A stretch of 64,000 nt of DNA from Microbacterium allomyrinae (GCF_020682705.1 NZ_JAGTTN010000001.1:682001-746000); one strand, 5' to 3'; counted from the stretch's first letter, positions 36,117-45,488 are shown. Numbers and translations: made by a program. Notes: generated by a model from the sequence alone, not told the origin.

Positions 36117-37645
36117 CGGTCGGTTCCTTCGGAATCGTGGAAGATCGCGGAGAAGATGGTGTCTGCGGTGAACGGCCCGGTCAGCTCGTTCACGACCCTG
36201 CCCTCTTCGAGGATGTAGACGCGGTCGCAGACGGAGGCGAGGTCCTCCACCTCGGAGCTGCACAGGACGACCGCCGCACCGTCGACGGCTGCCTGCCGTG
36301 TGGCGCGCAGGACGCTGGCGCGCGCGCCGACGTCCACCGCCTGCGTGGGATCGTCCAGGACGAGGACCACGGGACTGCCCATCAGCCACTTGCCCATGAG
36401 CAACTTCTGCTGATTCCCGCCAGAGAATCCGGCGACGGCCGCATGGCGATCGGCGGGAGTCACCGCGAAGCGCTGCAGCACGGCGTCGGTCTCGTCCCGC
36501 TGCCAGGCGACGCCCGTCCACCACGGCTTCCCCCGCCGGCGGAGGTGCGGCAAAGTGACGTTCTCCTCGACGGTGAGTTCCGTCGCGAGCCCCTCGCCAT
36601 GCCGGTCCTGCGGAATGTAGGCCACGCCCGCGTCGAGCGCCTTCGAGATGGTCGCGTTCTCGAGCGAAAGCTCCCGGCCGTCCACGCGGACCACGCCCGT
36701 GCCGGTCAGCGCACCGGCGAGAAGTGGCGCGAGGCTGGAGAGGCCGGAGTCGATCGATCCGGTGAACCCGACGACCTCCCCGCGGCTCACGGACGCGGAG
36801 ATCCGGCGAATACGGCCGCCGCGCACGTCGCGCAGCTCGATGCCGCCGACGCGGCGCGGGGACGGCATGCTGGCCGCGAAGTCGGCGAGCTCGCCGTTGC
36901 GGCCCAAGACCATCCGGGTGAGCTTGGCCTCGTCGAGCTGTGCGATCGGAACACCCATCTCGATGACGCGCCCGTTACGCAGTGCCGTCACACGGTCCGC
37001 GATCTGCAGGACCTCGGTGAGGTTGTGACTGACGATGATCACCGCCGTCCCCTGCGAGGTGAGCAGCCGCACCATCGCATAGAAATCGGGAAGCGCCTCG
37101 TGCGGAATCGATCGCGACGACTCATCGAAGACGACGACCCCGCTGCCGGGCACGCGCTCCTGCAGCGCGCGGGCGATGGCGACGCCGACCTTCTCACTGG
37201 GCCGCAGCTTCTGCACCTTCGTGTCGGGCGAGATGTGCCCCAGATTCAAGAAGTCGAGCGTCTCGCGCACGGCCGCGGAGTCCTTGCGCGTATCGATCCA
37301 CCCCGTGAACCGGCGGGTGGAGTGACGCCCGACGCGCACGTTCTCGCGGACGGAGAGATCCGGGATCAGTCCCAGGTCCTGGTGCACGAAGGCGAGGCCC
37401 TCGTCGTGGAGGGTCGCCGGGTCGACAGGGGCGCCGATCCGCTTGCCGTCCACGAGCACTTCCCCGCCGCGATCGGCGCGGTACACGCCGCTGATCAGCT
37501 TGATCAGCGTCGACTTTCCGGAGCCGTTCTGCCCGATGAGCGCATGCACCTCGCCCGCGTGCACCTCGAGGTGCGCGTCCTTCAGGACCGTCACGCCGGC
37601 AAAGGTCTTCGACAGCGACGTCACCTCCAGCCGTGGAGCGCTCAT
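36113..37645 (-). CDS. ABC transporter ATP-binding protein, duplicated (RbsA type) with altered motifs
   Basis: 510 residues with two ABC modules. The first has Walker A GQNGSGKST (38-46), but its signature is LRPSEK and Walker B ends FDESS, not the usual DEPT. The second has a degenerate Walker A (GSIDSGLSS), an intact FSGGNQQK signature and Walker B LDDPTQAVD with Asp in place of the catalytic Glu. Such asymmetry occurs in RbsA proteins, but the DES/DDP changes are stronger than usual. ATG 37645 has GAGG seven bases upstream. A GTG at 37716 behind AGGAGG is a possible 24-residue-longer start. Confidence 0.87.
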   Translation of the reverse strand: MSAPRLEVTSLSKTFAGVTVLKDAHLEVHAGEVHALIGQNGSGKSTLIKLISGVYRADRGGEVLVDGKRIGAPVDPATLHDEGLAFVHQDLGLIPDLSVRENVRVGRHSTRRFTGWIDTRKDSAAVRETLDFLNLGHISPDTKVQKLRPSEKVGVAIARALQERVPGSGVVVFDESSRSIPHEALPDFYAMVRLLTSQGTAVIIVSHNLTEVLQIADRVTALRNGRVIEMGVPIAQLDEAKLTRMVLGRNGELADFAASMPSPRRVGGIELRDVRGGRIRRISASVSRGEVVGFTGSIDSGLSSLAPLLAGALTGTGVVRVDGRELSLENATISKALDAGVAYIPQDRHGEGLATELTVEENVTLPHLRRRGKPWWTGVAWQRDETDAVLQRFAVTPADRHAAVAGFSGGNQQKLLMGKWLMGSPVVLVLDDPTQAVDVGARASVLRATRQAAVDGAAVVLCSSEVEDLASVCDRVYILEEGRVVNELTGPFTADTIFSAIFHDSEGTDR

Positions 37646-37824
37646 CACCGCACCTCGCTCGCCGTGCGAGTCATGCCCGCTCTCGCCGCGAGTCGCGACT
37701 GATTCGGATAACACACAGCACCTCCTCGTGTCTGTGGACATCGACCGGGCGGCCACCCGGCAGATTGCTGTGCACGGCCGCAGACGTCGAGGTCTGTCGC
37801 CGTGCCCGTCATTGAGTTGTGGTG

Positions 37825-37865
37825 CCCCGGCTCCGCCCGCCGCACGGGCGGAGGCGAAGCCGGGG
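37825..37865 (-). terminator. terminator hairpin of the hydrolase operon
   Basis: CCCCGGCT...CCGCCCG pairs with a downstream complementary arm that carries a six-base bulge. It is 20 bases after the last gene of the long minus-strand operon, inside the 240-base gap before the importer genes. Confidence 0.6.
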
Positions 37866-37885
37866 GGTCGATCGTCCGCTGCGAC

Positions 37886-39610
37886 CTACGGCGCCTTCGC
37901 TGACGTGAACGGCAGGACGAGGCGCGAGTGGTGTTCGGCATCGCGGTAGACCTTGTGGGTCACCGGGCGCCCGACGGGCAGATGGAACGCGTCGGGGGGC
38001 AGGAGCGAGTTGTGCTCGTCCACCAGCGGCTCGTCGTTGGAGAGCTCCGCAACGAGACGGTGCCCCGGCAGGAACGTCGCTGCGAAGGGATAGATCCGCA
38101 GGACGTACTCCTCGATCCGGCCCGGCTCGACCGGCACCGCGCGGGTGTGCGGGTGGTACGGATTGCCCTCGGTGGTGCGGTCGTCCAGCTCGCGGTGGGA
38201 TGCCTTCAGATACGCCGTCGTGATGAGCTGGCGACGACCTCCGGGAGCTTCATCCCAGAATCGCAGAATGAGATTCGAGTCGTCCTGATCGATCGCCACG
38301 AACAGGTGCGCCGCGCCCGTACCGATCATCTCGGTCGCCTGCTCGAACGGATCCGTGCGCCAGGTGAGGATCTCGACCTTGTCGGTCACCGTCAACGGCG
38401 CCTGGTAGAACCCGTCAGGGGCGGCATGCTCGGCGGTCATCGGCTCGGGCTGCGCGAGCAGCTTGCCGCGCGGACGCAGGAACAGCGACGTGTACTCGAT
38501 CGGCTTCGGCGGCCACTGGTCGGCGGTGACGACCTCGCGCGACCCCTCGACGAAGACCGAGACCGCCGGCTCGTCCATCACACCGTTGTCGATGCCCTTG
38601 ATCCAGTAGTCGTACCAGCGGAACATCTTGTCGTGTTCCTCGATGAACGGCCGCGATTGCATCGGGGGGTAAGGGCCGATGTCGAGCTTCTTGGGGCCCC
38701 TGAGGCGGTGGAAGACCTCGAGCGTGCCGTCCAAGGTCCAGCCACGACCCTGATCCAGCTGCAGCCACACCGGGATGTCGATGTTCGGGGCGAGGGCGAC
38801 GGGATTGCGCTCCTCATACCAGTCGCCGTACAGCTCGTTCGTGATGATGTCGAACCACGCCTCGTGGTTCTTCGGATAGTGAAGCGTATGCACCAGGTTC
38901 GGCCACGCCGCCACATCCGGATCGGCGAGACGCTCGGCGACGCGGCGGGCCACGTAGTCCGGCGTGCAGTTCTCCAGCATCCGCGACTTGACCCGATCGG
39001 TGAACGCCCAGCCGGAGTCGCCGCCGCGCCCCTCGCGCGCCGCACGCGGCATGAACCACATGATGCCGCCGTGGTAGGTCGTCTCGTAGAAGTCGTAGTG
39101 ACCACCGGAGACGAAGATCGCCTTCAGGTGCGGCGGACGCGCGGCGGCCGCCAGCAGCTGCATCGAGCCGAAGTACGAGATGCCGATCATTCCGACGTTG
39201 CCGTCGCACCATGGCTGAGCCGCGACCCACTCGATGAAGTCGTAGGCGTCCTGGCCCAGTGAGACTCCGCCGGCGTTGTAGTTGCCGATGTGCTCGCCGT
39301 CCGACGCCCCGGATCCGCGCAGGTCGCCGATGACGTGCACGTATCCCTCGTCGACCACGCGCGCGATATCGCCCGCTTCGATGCATCCGTCCCACATCGG
39401 ACTGGGACGGCGCTGCGGCGGCATGGTGAGAGCGAGCGCCTGCAGTTCCTTGCCGTAGGGGCTGAGGGCAACCAGTGCCGGTCGCGGCGCGCCGTCGGTG
39501 CCGGCATATGCGTCGGCCGCGAGCTCGACCCCGTCGCGCATCGGAACGCGCAGGTCCTTGCGGACGGTGATGGCGGTGTTGCCCGCCTGGACGTTGTGGA
39601 TGGCGCTCAT
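37886..39610 (-). CDS. CocE/NonD-family alpha/beta hydrolase (X-Pro acyl-peptidase/esterase fold)
   Basis: 574 residues. The nucleophile Ser145 sits in GISYFGSMQ, after the GDLRGSGASDG oxyanion-region motif. A C-terminal beta-jelly-roll domain (from about 400) matches CocE cocaine esterase and glutaryl-7-ACA acylases. These enzymes hydrolyse esters or amides, often of aromatic acids. Its start overlaps the MBL gene stop (ATGA). It is last in the 13-gene minus-strand operon. The upstream extended frame overlaps the MBL gene and is rejected. Confidence 0.85.
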   Translation of the reverse strand: MSAIHNVQAGNTAITVRKDLRVPMRDGVELAADAYAGTDGAPRPALVALSPYGKELQALALTMPPQRRPSPMWDGCIEAGDIARVVDEGYVHVIGDLRGSGASDGEHIGNYNAGGVSLGQDAYDFIEWVAAQPWCDGNVGMIGISYFGSMQLLAAAARPPHLKAIFVSGGHYDFYETTYHGGIMWFMPRAAREGRGGDSGWAFTDRVKSRMLENCTPDYVARRVAERLADPDVAAWPNLVHTLHYPKNHEAWFDIITNELYGDWYEERNPVALAPNIDIPVWLQLDQGRGWTLDGTLEVFHRLRGPKKLDIGPYPPMQSRPFIEEHDKMFRWYDYWIKGIDNGVMDEPAVSVFVEGSREVVTADQWPPKPIEYTSLFLRPRGKLLAQPEPMTAEHAAPDGFYQAPLTVTDKVEILTWRTDPFEQATEMIGTGAAHLFVAIDQDDSNLILRFWDEAPGGRRQLITTAYLKASHRELDDRTTEGNPYHPHTRAVPVEPGRIEEYVLRIYPFAATFLPGHRLVAELSNDEPLVDEHNSLLPPDAFHLPVGRPVTHKVYRDAEHHSRLVLPFTSAKAP

Positions 39611-40554
39611 CGCACGCTCCTCGGAGAGTTCGCGCCACCGAAGTGGGCGACATAGGCGTTCATGGTCGTGAAGAACGGTGCGGGCTCCAGCGTCGGATCG
39701 CCGGAGTAGCCGAGCTCGTCCGCGACCGCCTCGAAGGGCGAGTACGGCGAATCGGTCGCGACGGCTCCGGCCTCGAGACGGCCCCGCACGGCGGCGCGGA
39801 TACGGGCCTCGTTGTCGATGCTTCCCTGGATCGCCTCGATGGCATCCGCCGCGTCCAGCACCTCGGGAAAAGGGGTTCCGTCCGCGCGACGATAAGGATG
39901 CCCCATATAGAGGCGCTCCGGACGGACGACGTCGCGCAGATACTCCAGGCTCGCGCGGTAGCGATCGGGATCCTCGTAGCCGGGGAATCCGCTCGCGGCG
40001 CCGTACGCCTGCACGGCGTCGCCGACGAAGACGTCTCCGTGTCCGACGAGCTCGTACGCGACCGCACCCTCGGTGTGGCCGGGAATCGAGTGCACCCGCA
40101 TCTCGATGCCGTCGCCGAGTGCGAGCGTCTCGCCCCCGGTGACGATGATGCTCGGCTCCATCTCGCCGTCGATCGCGGCACGAAGCAGCTCGATCTCGTG
40201 GGCTTCGCCCTCGGGATCGGTCAGCCAGCGCCCGCGCCCCTGCCGCCACTCCTCGACGTGGGCCTCGCGCGAACGCAGGAATGCCACGTCGGCTTCGTGG
40301 ATGACGACGTCGGCCTGGCGGCCGGTCCGCTCGTACAGGCCGGTCGTCCCGCCCATGTGGTCGATGTGACCGTGGGTCAGCAGGATCCACCGGACGTCGG
40401 CGACGCTTCGCCCCAGAGTTTCGAGCTGCGCCGCCATGTTCGCCGGCGACTCGGTCACGCCGGTGTCGATGATCGCGGGCTTCGGAGCATCGATGTAGAA
40501 GCTGCGCAGGCTGAAGCGGCCCCACGGCGCGACCAGAGGGTGGACGATGCTCAT
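39607..40554 (-). CDS. metallo-beta-lactamase fold hydrolase
   Basis: 315 residues. The di-metal motif THGHIDH (His61, His63, Asp65, His66) is complete, with later ligands in SIPGHTEGA, FVGDAV and YMGHPY. Lactonases, glyoxalase II-like thioesterases and arylsulfatases share this fold. It overlaps both neighbours by four bases, so it belongs to the same pathway as the CocE and HSL-type hydrolases. Lactone or thioester cleavage is a reasonable guess. Confidence 0.85.
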   Translation of the reverse strand: MSIVHPLVAPWGRFSLRSFYIDAPKPAIIDTGVTESPANMAAQLETLGRSVADVRWILLTHGHIDHMGGTTGLYERTGRQADVVIHEADVAFLRSREAHVEEWRQGRGRWLTDPEGEAHEIELLRAAIDGEMEPSIIVTGGETLALGDGIEMRVHSIPGHTEGAVAYELVGHGDVFVGDAVQAYGAASGFPGYEDPDRYRASLEYLRDVVRPERLYMGHPYRRADGTPFPEVLDAADAIEAIQGSIDNEARIRAAVRGRLEAGAVATDSPYSPFEAVADELGYSGDPTLEPAPFFTTMNAYVAHFGGANSPRSVR

Positions 40555-41480
40555 CGTGCCGCTCCGTCCAGGAACCGCGCCGTCTGCGCGAACGCCTCGG
40601 CGTACTCCGGCAGCCAGAAGAAGTGCTGCACGAAGCCGTGTCCGGCGCCGAGGTAGCGTGTCTGCGTCACGTCGACGCCGGCGTCGCGCAGGCGCTGCGC
40701 GTAGAGCTCGCCCTCGTCTCGCATCGGGTCGTACTCGCCGGTCAGGATGAGCGCTGCGGGAAGACCCGACAGATCCGCACGCGTGATCGGAGACACGCGC
40801 GCGTCGAGCACGTCGGCTCCGCTGTCGATGTAGAACGCATTGAAAGGGGCGAGTCCCGAGGTCTCGAGGCCGTAGCCGACCGCGTTCTCGACCATCGAAC
40901 CGTAGCGCTCGGGGTCGAGGTCGAGGTCGACCGACGGGTAGTAGAGCACCTGGTGCGTGATGCGATCGGTCCCGCGGTCGTGCAGCTCGGCAGCGACGAC
41001 CGTAGCGATCGTCGCGCCGGCGCTGTCACCGACGACGGCGAGGACGCCGCCGTCCCAGCCCAGTTCGTCGCCGTGCTCGATGATCCACCGCACCGCCGCG
41101 ACGCTGTCGTCGATCGCGGCGGGGAAGGCGTGCTCCGGCGCCAGGCGGTAGCCCACGGAGACCACGCGCAGGCCGGTGGCGGTGGCGAGGTGCCGCGCGA
41201 TGTGGTCATGCGTGTCGAGGCTGCCCAGGAAGAACGCCCCGCCGTGGAAGTACACGATCACACCCGCGGACTCCGTCTCGGAGTCGTTGTACACGCGCAC
41301 CGGAATCCCGCCGACGGGGGTGCTCAGCACCCGGTCTCCGACCGAGCGCACCGGGTGGCGGTCGTCCGGTGCCGGCACACGCGCCTCTTCCCCGGCCCGC
41401 ATGGCGACGGGGTCGAGCACGTCGGGTTCATCGTGCGGCAGCGTGGCGATGAACGAGGCGATCTGAGGATGCAGCGGCAT
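40551..41480 (-). CDS. HSL-family alpha/beta hydrolase (esterase/lipase)
   Basis: 309 residues. The oxyanion motif HGGAF is at 79-83, YRLAPEHAFPA at 111-121, and the nucleophile Ser153 lies in GDSAG (151-155). Hormone-sensitive-lipase-type enzymes cleave short acyl or aryl esters. It starts three bases after the flavin monooxygenase stop and overlaps the MBL gene. Cytosolic, with no signal peptide. Confidence 0.9.
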   Translation of the reverse strand: MPLHPQIASFIATLPHDEPDVLDPVAMRAGEEARVPAPDDRHPVRSVGDRVLSTPVGGIPVRVYNDSETESAGVIVYFHGGAFFLGSLDTHDHIARHLATATGLRVVSVGYRLAPEHAFPAAIDDSVAAVRWIIEHGDELGWDGGVLAVVGDSAGATIATVVAAELHDRGTDRITHQVLYYPSVDLDLDPERYGSMVENAVGYGLETSGLAPFNAFYIDSGADVLDARVSPITRADLSGLPAALILTGEYDPMRDEGELYAQRLRDAGVDVTQTRYLGAGHGFVQHFFWLPEYAEAFAQTARFLDGAAR

Positions 41481-41483
41481 GGC

Positions 41484-42602
41484 TCAGGCCTCGACCCGGT
41501 CAGCATCCCCGTGCTGACCGGGGAAGCCGTCGTCGAGCGACTCCTCGTCCCATCCGGCGCGCGAGATGCGCTGGTATTCGTCGGTGATGGGTTTGCGGGC
41601 GGCCTGGTAGGCCGACAGGCCGGCGGCGATCGAGTCGGCGTCGCGGAGTGCGTCCGCGAGGCCCTTCGCGCCGAGGATGGCCGAGTTCGCGCCTTGTCCC
41701 TGGTGGTGGAGCATGGCGTGAGCGGCGTCGCCGACCAGCACGATCGAATCTGTGTGCCACAGGTTTATCGAGTCGATGTCATGAGCCGAACGGCAGTTGA
41801 CGGTGTCGAGGTCGATCGTGCGAGTGACGTTCTCGAAGCGGTCGTCGAACCCCGCGAGCGATTCGATCAGCCGCTCGCGAGTGATCTTGGGCGACCACGT
41901 GTCGTCGTCCGACGGGACCGTGATGTCGAACGAGACCTGTCCTCGATGCTTGAGCGGCACCAGGTAGAGGTGACGGTTCGTGGGAACGTCGAAGTAGATG
42001 TGGAAGTCGTTGTCGTCGTCGAACACGCCAGGAATCAGGTCGAGGTCGAAGACGGCACGGTAGGCGTGCTCGTGAGCGAACACCGGGGGCTTCTCGCTGA
42101 AGAGGGCACCGCGCACGCGCGAGGTGATGCCGTCGGCCGCGACGACCAGATCCGCCGTGATCTCGGTGCCGTTCTGGAAGCTCACCGTGGCGCTGTCGCC
42201 GTTGTCGACGACGCTCACGAGGCGATGGCCGAACGCGACCATGCCCTCGGGCAGCACGCTGAGCAGCGCGTCGATGAAGTCCCGACGATGGATGAAGTGG
42301 GTGGTGAGGCCGAAGACGTCCTTCTCCGGCCATTCCTCGGCGTGGATGGGCTCCGAAGTCGGCGTGAAGATGCGCAGGCCGTGGCTCGGGCTGGTCACGC
42401 CCTGGATGGCCTCGAGCGAGCCCCACTCGCGGAAGGCCGCGAGTGAGGAGGGCCGCAGGCCGATACCGGCGCCGACTTCTCCGGCCTGTTGGGCCTGCTC
42501 GTAGACGGTGACGTCTGCGCCGAGAAGGCTCAGCGCCTTCGCTGTCGACGCTCCTGCGAAACCTGCGCCGATGACGGCGACCGTGCGTCCGGTGAGATCC
42601 AT
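41484..42602 (-). CDS. FAD-dependent monooxygenase (salicylate hydroxylase-like)
   Basis: 372 residues of flavoprotein hydroxylase group A. FAD motif GAGFAG (12-17), the DG motif AADGITSRVRG, and the GD motif LVGDAAHAMLHHQGQGAN are all present. Such enzymes hydroxylate aromatic acids with NAD(P)H and oxygen; the salicylate/6-hydroxynicotinate type is closest in size. It starts 11 bases after the PTE-like gene stop. The substrate is presumably the aromatic product of the pathway. Confidence 0.87.
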   Translation of the reverse strand: MDLTGRTVAVIGAGFAGASTAKALSLLGADVTVYEQAQQAGEVGAGIGLRPSSLAAFREWGSLEAIQGVTSPSHGLRIFTPTSEPIHAEEWPEKDVFGLTTHFIHRRDFIDALLSVLPEGMVAFGHRLVSVVDNGDSATVSFQNGTEITADLVVAADGITSRVRGALFSEKPPVFAHEHAYRAVFDLDLIPGVFDDDNDFHIYFDVPTNRHLYLVPLKHRGQVSFDITVPSDDDTWSPKITRERLIESLAGFDDRFENVTRTIDLDTVNCRSAHDIDSINLWHTDSIVLVGDAAHAMLHHQGQGANSAILGAKGLADALRDADSIAAGLSAYQAARKPITDEYQRISRAGWDEESLDDGFPGQHGDADRVEA

Positions 42603-42613
42603 GATGTGTTCTC

Positions 42614-43567
42614 TCAGTTCTTGGGAGTGAAGAAGTCGACGACGTTGCCGACGAAGAGCTGCTCGATCGTGGCGTCGTCGACGCCATCGGCCTTGAGATC
42701 GGGGATCAGCTGATCGAAGAGGTAGTTGATGGTGTGGCCCTTGACGCCGGGCCAACCCAGCGGCGAGCAGTTGGCGTCGGCGGCGACGAGCACCCGGTCG
42801 GCCTGGCCGGCGCGCAGGAATCGCATGAGGTGCTGGAAGCGCTCGTCGCGATGACGACCCCAGAACGGCGGGTCGGGCAGTTCGAGGTCGTACCCGAAGG
42901 TGTCGAAGCCGATGCGCCCCCCGGCGGCGAGCAGCCCTTCCTCGTCGACCTTGCCCTGGCTCACCCCGTCGTCCGCGTGGCCGAACAGGACGCGATTGAC
43001 GTCCATGCCCTCCTCACCGAAGATCTCCAGCGCGGGCGCGGAGTCGACGGCGAGGTGCGTGATGATCGGGACGCCCGTGGCGACGGCCGCGCGCGCGGCG
43101 GCACGGTAGATTCGCAGATCGAGCGGGGTCATCTTGAAGCCGCGGCTGACGCCGACCTTGATGATGCCCGCCTTGCCGCCGGTCGAGCCGACGCCCACCG
43201 TGATCTCGTGGATGAACTGGTCGGCGAGGTACTGCACCTCGGCGTCGGCGAAGTGCTTCAGCGCCGTGTCGCCACCGACGAAGCCGGTGCACGCGACGAT
43301 GTTGACGCCGGTCTTCTCCGACAGGGACTGGTAGTAGTTCACGTCGCGGCCGTTGCAGATGCCGGTGGCGTCGACGTAGCTGCTGCCGCCCTTCTCCTTG
43401 TACTCCCGCAGCTTCGGCACGGTCTCCTCGTAGCGCTGCTCCGGGCTCTTCCACCAGCGGGTGTCGAGTTCACTGCCGGGCATGCCGTAGCCGATGTGCT
43501 CGTGGATCGAGGTGAAGCCGAGTTCTTCGACGGCGATGGGTCCGAGGACGGTGTTCACGCGTGCCAT
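42614..43567 (-). CDS. phosphotriesterase-like metal hydrolase, active type (pair 1)
   Basis: 317 residues of the PTE/lactonase branch of the amidohydrolase superfamily. All six binuclear metal ligands can be placed: His22 and His24 (HEH), Lys137 (IIKVGV), His171 (ITHLAVD), His197 (FGHADD) and Asp264 (AADANC). It should therefore be catalytic; natural PTE-family substrates are mostly lactones or esters. It begins one base after a paralogue that has lost these residues. ATG at 43567; the upstream frame overlaps the paralogue. Confidence 0.88.
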   Translation of the reverse strand: MARVNTVLGPIAVEELGFTSIHEHIGYGMPGSELDTRWWKSPEQRYEETVPKLREYKEKGGSSYVDATGICNGRDVNYYQSLSEKTGVNIVACTGFVGGDTALKHFADAEVQYLADQFIHEITVGVGSTGGKAGIIKVGVSRGFKMTPLDLRIYRAAARAAVATGVPIITHLAVDSAPALEIFGEEGMDVNRVLFGHADDGVSQGKVDEEGLLAAGGRIGFDTFGYDLELPDPPFWGRHRDERFQHLMRFLRAGQADRVLVAADANCSPLGWPGVKGHTINYLFDQLIPDLKADGVDDATIEQLFVGNVVDFFTPKN

Positions 43568-43568
43568 G

Positions 43569-44531
43569 TCAGATCTCCTGTCCGATGAGCAGCGCACGGG
43601 GGTTGTCCGTGAGGATGCGGGTGATATCGGCATCCGCGACGCCCGCGATGCGCAGGGCGGGGACGAAGTCGGTGAGCACGACGGCGTACTCCACGGCCGG
43701 GGCGGTGAATCCCTTCGCGACGCCTACGGCCGATGCCGAGAGGATGATGCGGTCGGTGTGGCCGGCGGCGATGAGCCTCTGCACGAGGCCGACGCGCTCG
43801 GTGTCGGTCAGATGGGTGTCCTCGGCAGAGCCGACATGGTCGATCGCGACGTAGGCGCCGCGTGCGGCGAGGTCCTCCGCTGCGGCGACGCGGTCACGGC
43901 GGTCGATGCCGCCGATGACGACGCGATCGGCCGCCAGGCCCTCCTCGGCGATGATGTCGAGGGCAGCGTCGGGGTTCGCGGCGACGAAGGACAGTGCGAC
44001 ACCGGTGGCCTTCGCGGTGCGAGCAGCGCCGCGCAGCAGGCTTTCATCGGTGGGCGTGGGTCCGTTCTCGCTCAACGCCGTGACCACGAGCCCCGCGCCG
44101 CTTCGTCGCTCGACGCGCGGGACGACCATGCCGTCGGTGACCTCTGCCGCGAAGAGCTCGGCGAACCGCTCGGCGGGCCACGGCGTCGGCGGGTTGGTCT
44201 GCGGGGTGAGGAAGTAGCCACCGAGGTTCTCCTCCGGGCCCATGCCCGTGGAGGCGATGATGTGCACGCCGGTCGCCCGGGACAGCGCCTCGTAGAGGCG
44301 CACATCGCGACCGTGGAACATGCCCGTGTGGTCGACGACAGTATCGCCACCCGCAGCCTTGAACGTGTCGAGTCTGCCTTTGAGCGTCTCGAAGATCTCC
44401 GCGCGATCGATCGTGATGTCGAACGCGTACTGCGCGCCCGGCACGACCGACAGCAGCGCTTCATGCACCGCGATGACGCCGAGATCCTCCGGCGCAATAG
44501 GGCCCAGCACGGTGTTCACCGTCATGCTCAC
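43569..44531 (-). CDS. phosphotriesterase-like pseudoenzyme (pair 1)
   Basis: 320 residues, alignable end to end with its neighbour from NTVLGPI onward, but with the metal site gone. Only the first His remains (His23 in HEA); the second is Ala25, the bridging Lys is Val150, the two later His are Val183 and Gly208, and the Asp is Ser267. The barrel core is well kept, so it is not a decaying gene. A role as structural or regulatory partner of the active paralogue is inferred. GTG start with AGGAGAG seven bases upstream; first gene after an internal promoter. Confidence 0.85.
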   Translation of the reverse strand: MSMTVNTVLGPIAPEDLGVIAVHEALLSVVPGAQYAFDITIDRAEIFETLKGRLDTFKAAGGDTVVDHTGMFHGRDVRLYEALSRATGVHIIASTGMGPEENLGGYFLTPQTNPPTPWPAERFAELFAAEVTDGMVVPRVERRSGAGLVVTALSENGPTPTDESLLRGAARTAKATGVALSFVAANPDAALDIIAEEGLAADRVVIGGIDRRDRVAAAEDLAARGAYVAIDHVGSAEDTHLTDTERVGLVQRLIAAGHTDRIILSASAVGVAKGFTAPAVEYAVVLTDFVPALRIAGVADADITRILTDNPRALLIGQEI

Positions 44532-44594
44532 GAACAGCCTCTCCTTTGAGTTCCGAATCGAACGGCGGGCACGATTTCCCGCGCGATCGTGACG

Positions 44595-44623
44595 ATCATG
44601 ACATTCACTTTACAGAGTGTCAA
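44595..44623 (-). promoter_or_regulatory. promoter with inverted-repeat operator before pair 1
   Basis: Minus strand: TTGACA (44623-44618), 17-base spacer, CATGAT (44600-44595). An inverted repeat TGACATTC-N8-GAGTGTCA (44599-44622, seven of eight bases complementary) fills the space between the boxes. It stands between the GntR gene and the PTE pair, so GntR control of the downstream six genes is the natural inference. Confidence 0.65.
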
Positions 44624-44732
44624 GTTATATTCCAGAGCGTCACCGCAGGGTCGACGAAAGACGGCGCGTCGAGGGTGACGCACCTCGTGCGCGCGCAGAT
44701 GGCGGGGCGATACCGCCGGGGCCGACCGGCCG

Positions 44733-45476
44733 CTAGAGGTCGGCGATGAAGGTGTGCTTGATGATGTCCGCGTGGTCGGCGATACGACGCCAGACGACCG
44801 GTCGCCCCTCGCGGGTGCGCATCACGGTCTCCAGGACGAGCACCGGGGCGCCGGCTTCGAGCGCAAGCGCCGCGGCCTCTTCCGACGACGCCGAGGTCGC
44901 CCAGACACGATGCTCGCTGCGAGCCACCCGGACGCCGTACGCCTGTTCGAGCAGTTCGATCGCCGAGCCCGCCGCCTCGAGCTCTGCCGCCGTCGGCAAG
45001 AACTCCTCCGGGCTGCGAAGACGCACCAGCGCGAGGGAGAGAGGCTGGCCGTTGGCGAAGACGCGACGGTGAAACGTGAGAACCGTTTCGCCCACGTCGA
45101 GCATGAGGGCGTCCACGACCTCTCGCGGCGGAACGGCACGATGGACGTCCCTCACCTCCGACGACGGGTTCATCCCCAGATCCGCGAGATAGCCGACGAG
45201 CCCGCCGACCTGCAGCGTGGCAGGCCGGTCGATGTCCATACGCTGGACGGGGAACGTTCCCTTGGACCGTTCCCGGTACACGAGGCCGTCCTTCACCAGT
45301 TCCTGCAACGCCTGCCGCACGGTCGCCCGGCTCACCCGGAAGCGCTCGGTGAGCAGCTGCTCGGTCATCGCCCCCGCATCGGCGCCCACCGCGACGATCT
45401 CGTCGGCGAGGATCCGCTTGATCTGCAGGTACAGCGGGACGCCCGATCCGCGATCGATCTGCGTAGCTGCCGTCAC
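44733..45476 (-). CDS. GntR-family regulator, HutC/UTRA type
   Basis: 247 residues. Winged helix with LTERFRVSRATVRQALQELV at about 43-62, then a UTRA ligand-binding domain ending VWRRIADHADIIKHTF. HutC-type repressors bind pathway intermediates. GTG start, 12 bases after the methyltransferase stop, so it is cotranscribed from the importer side. It likely acts on the inverted repeat at 44599-44622. Confidence 0.9.
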   Translation of the reverse strand: MTAATQIDRGSGVPLYLQIKRILADEIVAVGADAGAMTEQLLTERFRVSRATVRQALQELVKDGLVYRERSKGTFPVQRMDIDRPATLQVGGLVGYLADLGMNPSSEVRDVHRAVPPREVVDALMLDVGETVLTFHRRVFANGQPLSLALVRLRSPEEFLPTAAELEAAGSAIELLEQAYGVRVARSEHRVWATSASSEEAAALALEAGAPVLVLETVMRTREGRPVVWRRIADHADIIKHTFIADL

Positions 45477-45488
45477 GGCTTCCTCCGT

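Noticed and set aside
43569..44531. The degenerate PTE-like gene as a decaying pseudogene
   Set aside because: It is full length, in frame, has a strong ribosome site and its own promoter, and a second independent case exists in the same operon.
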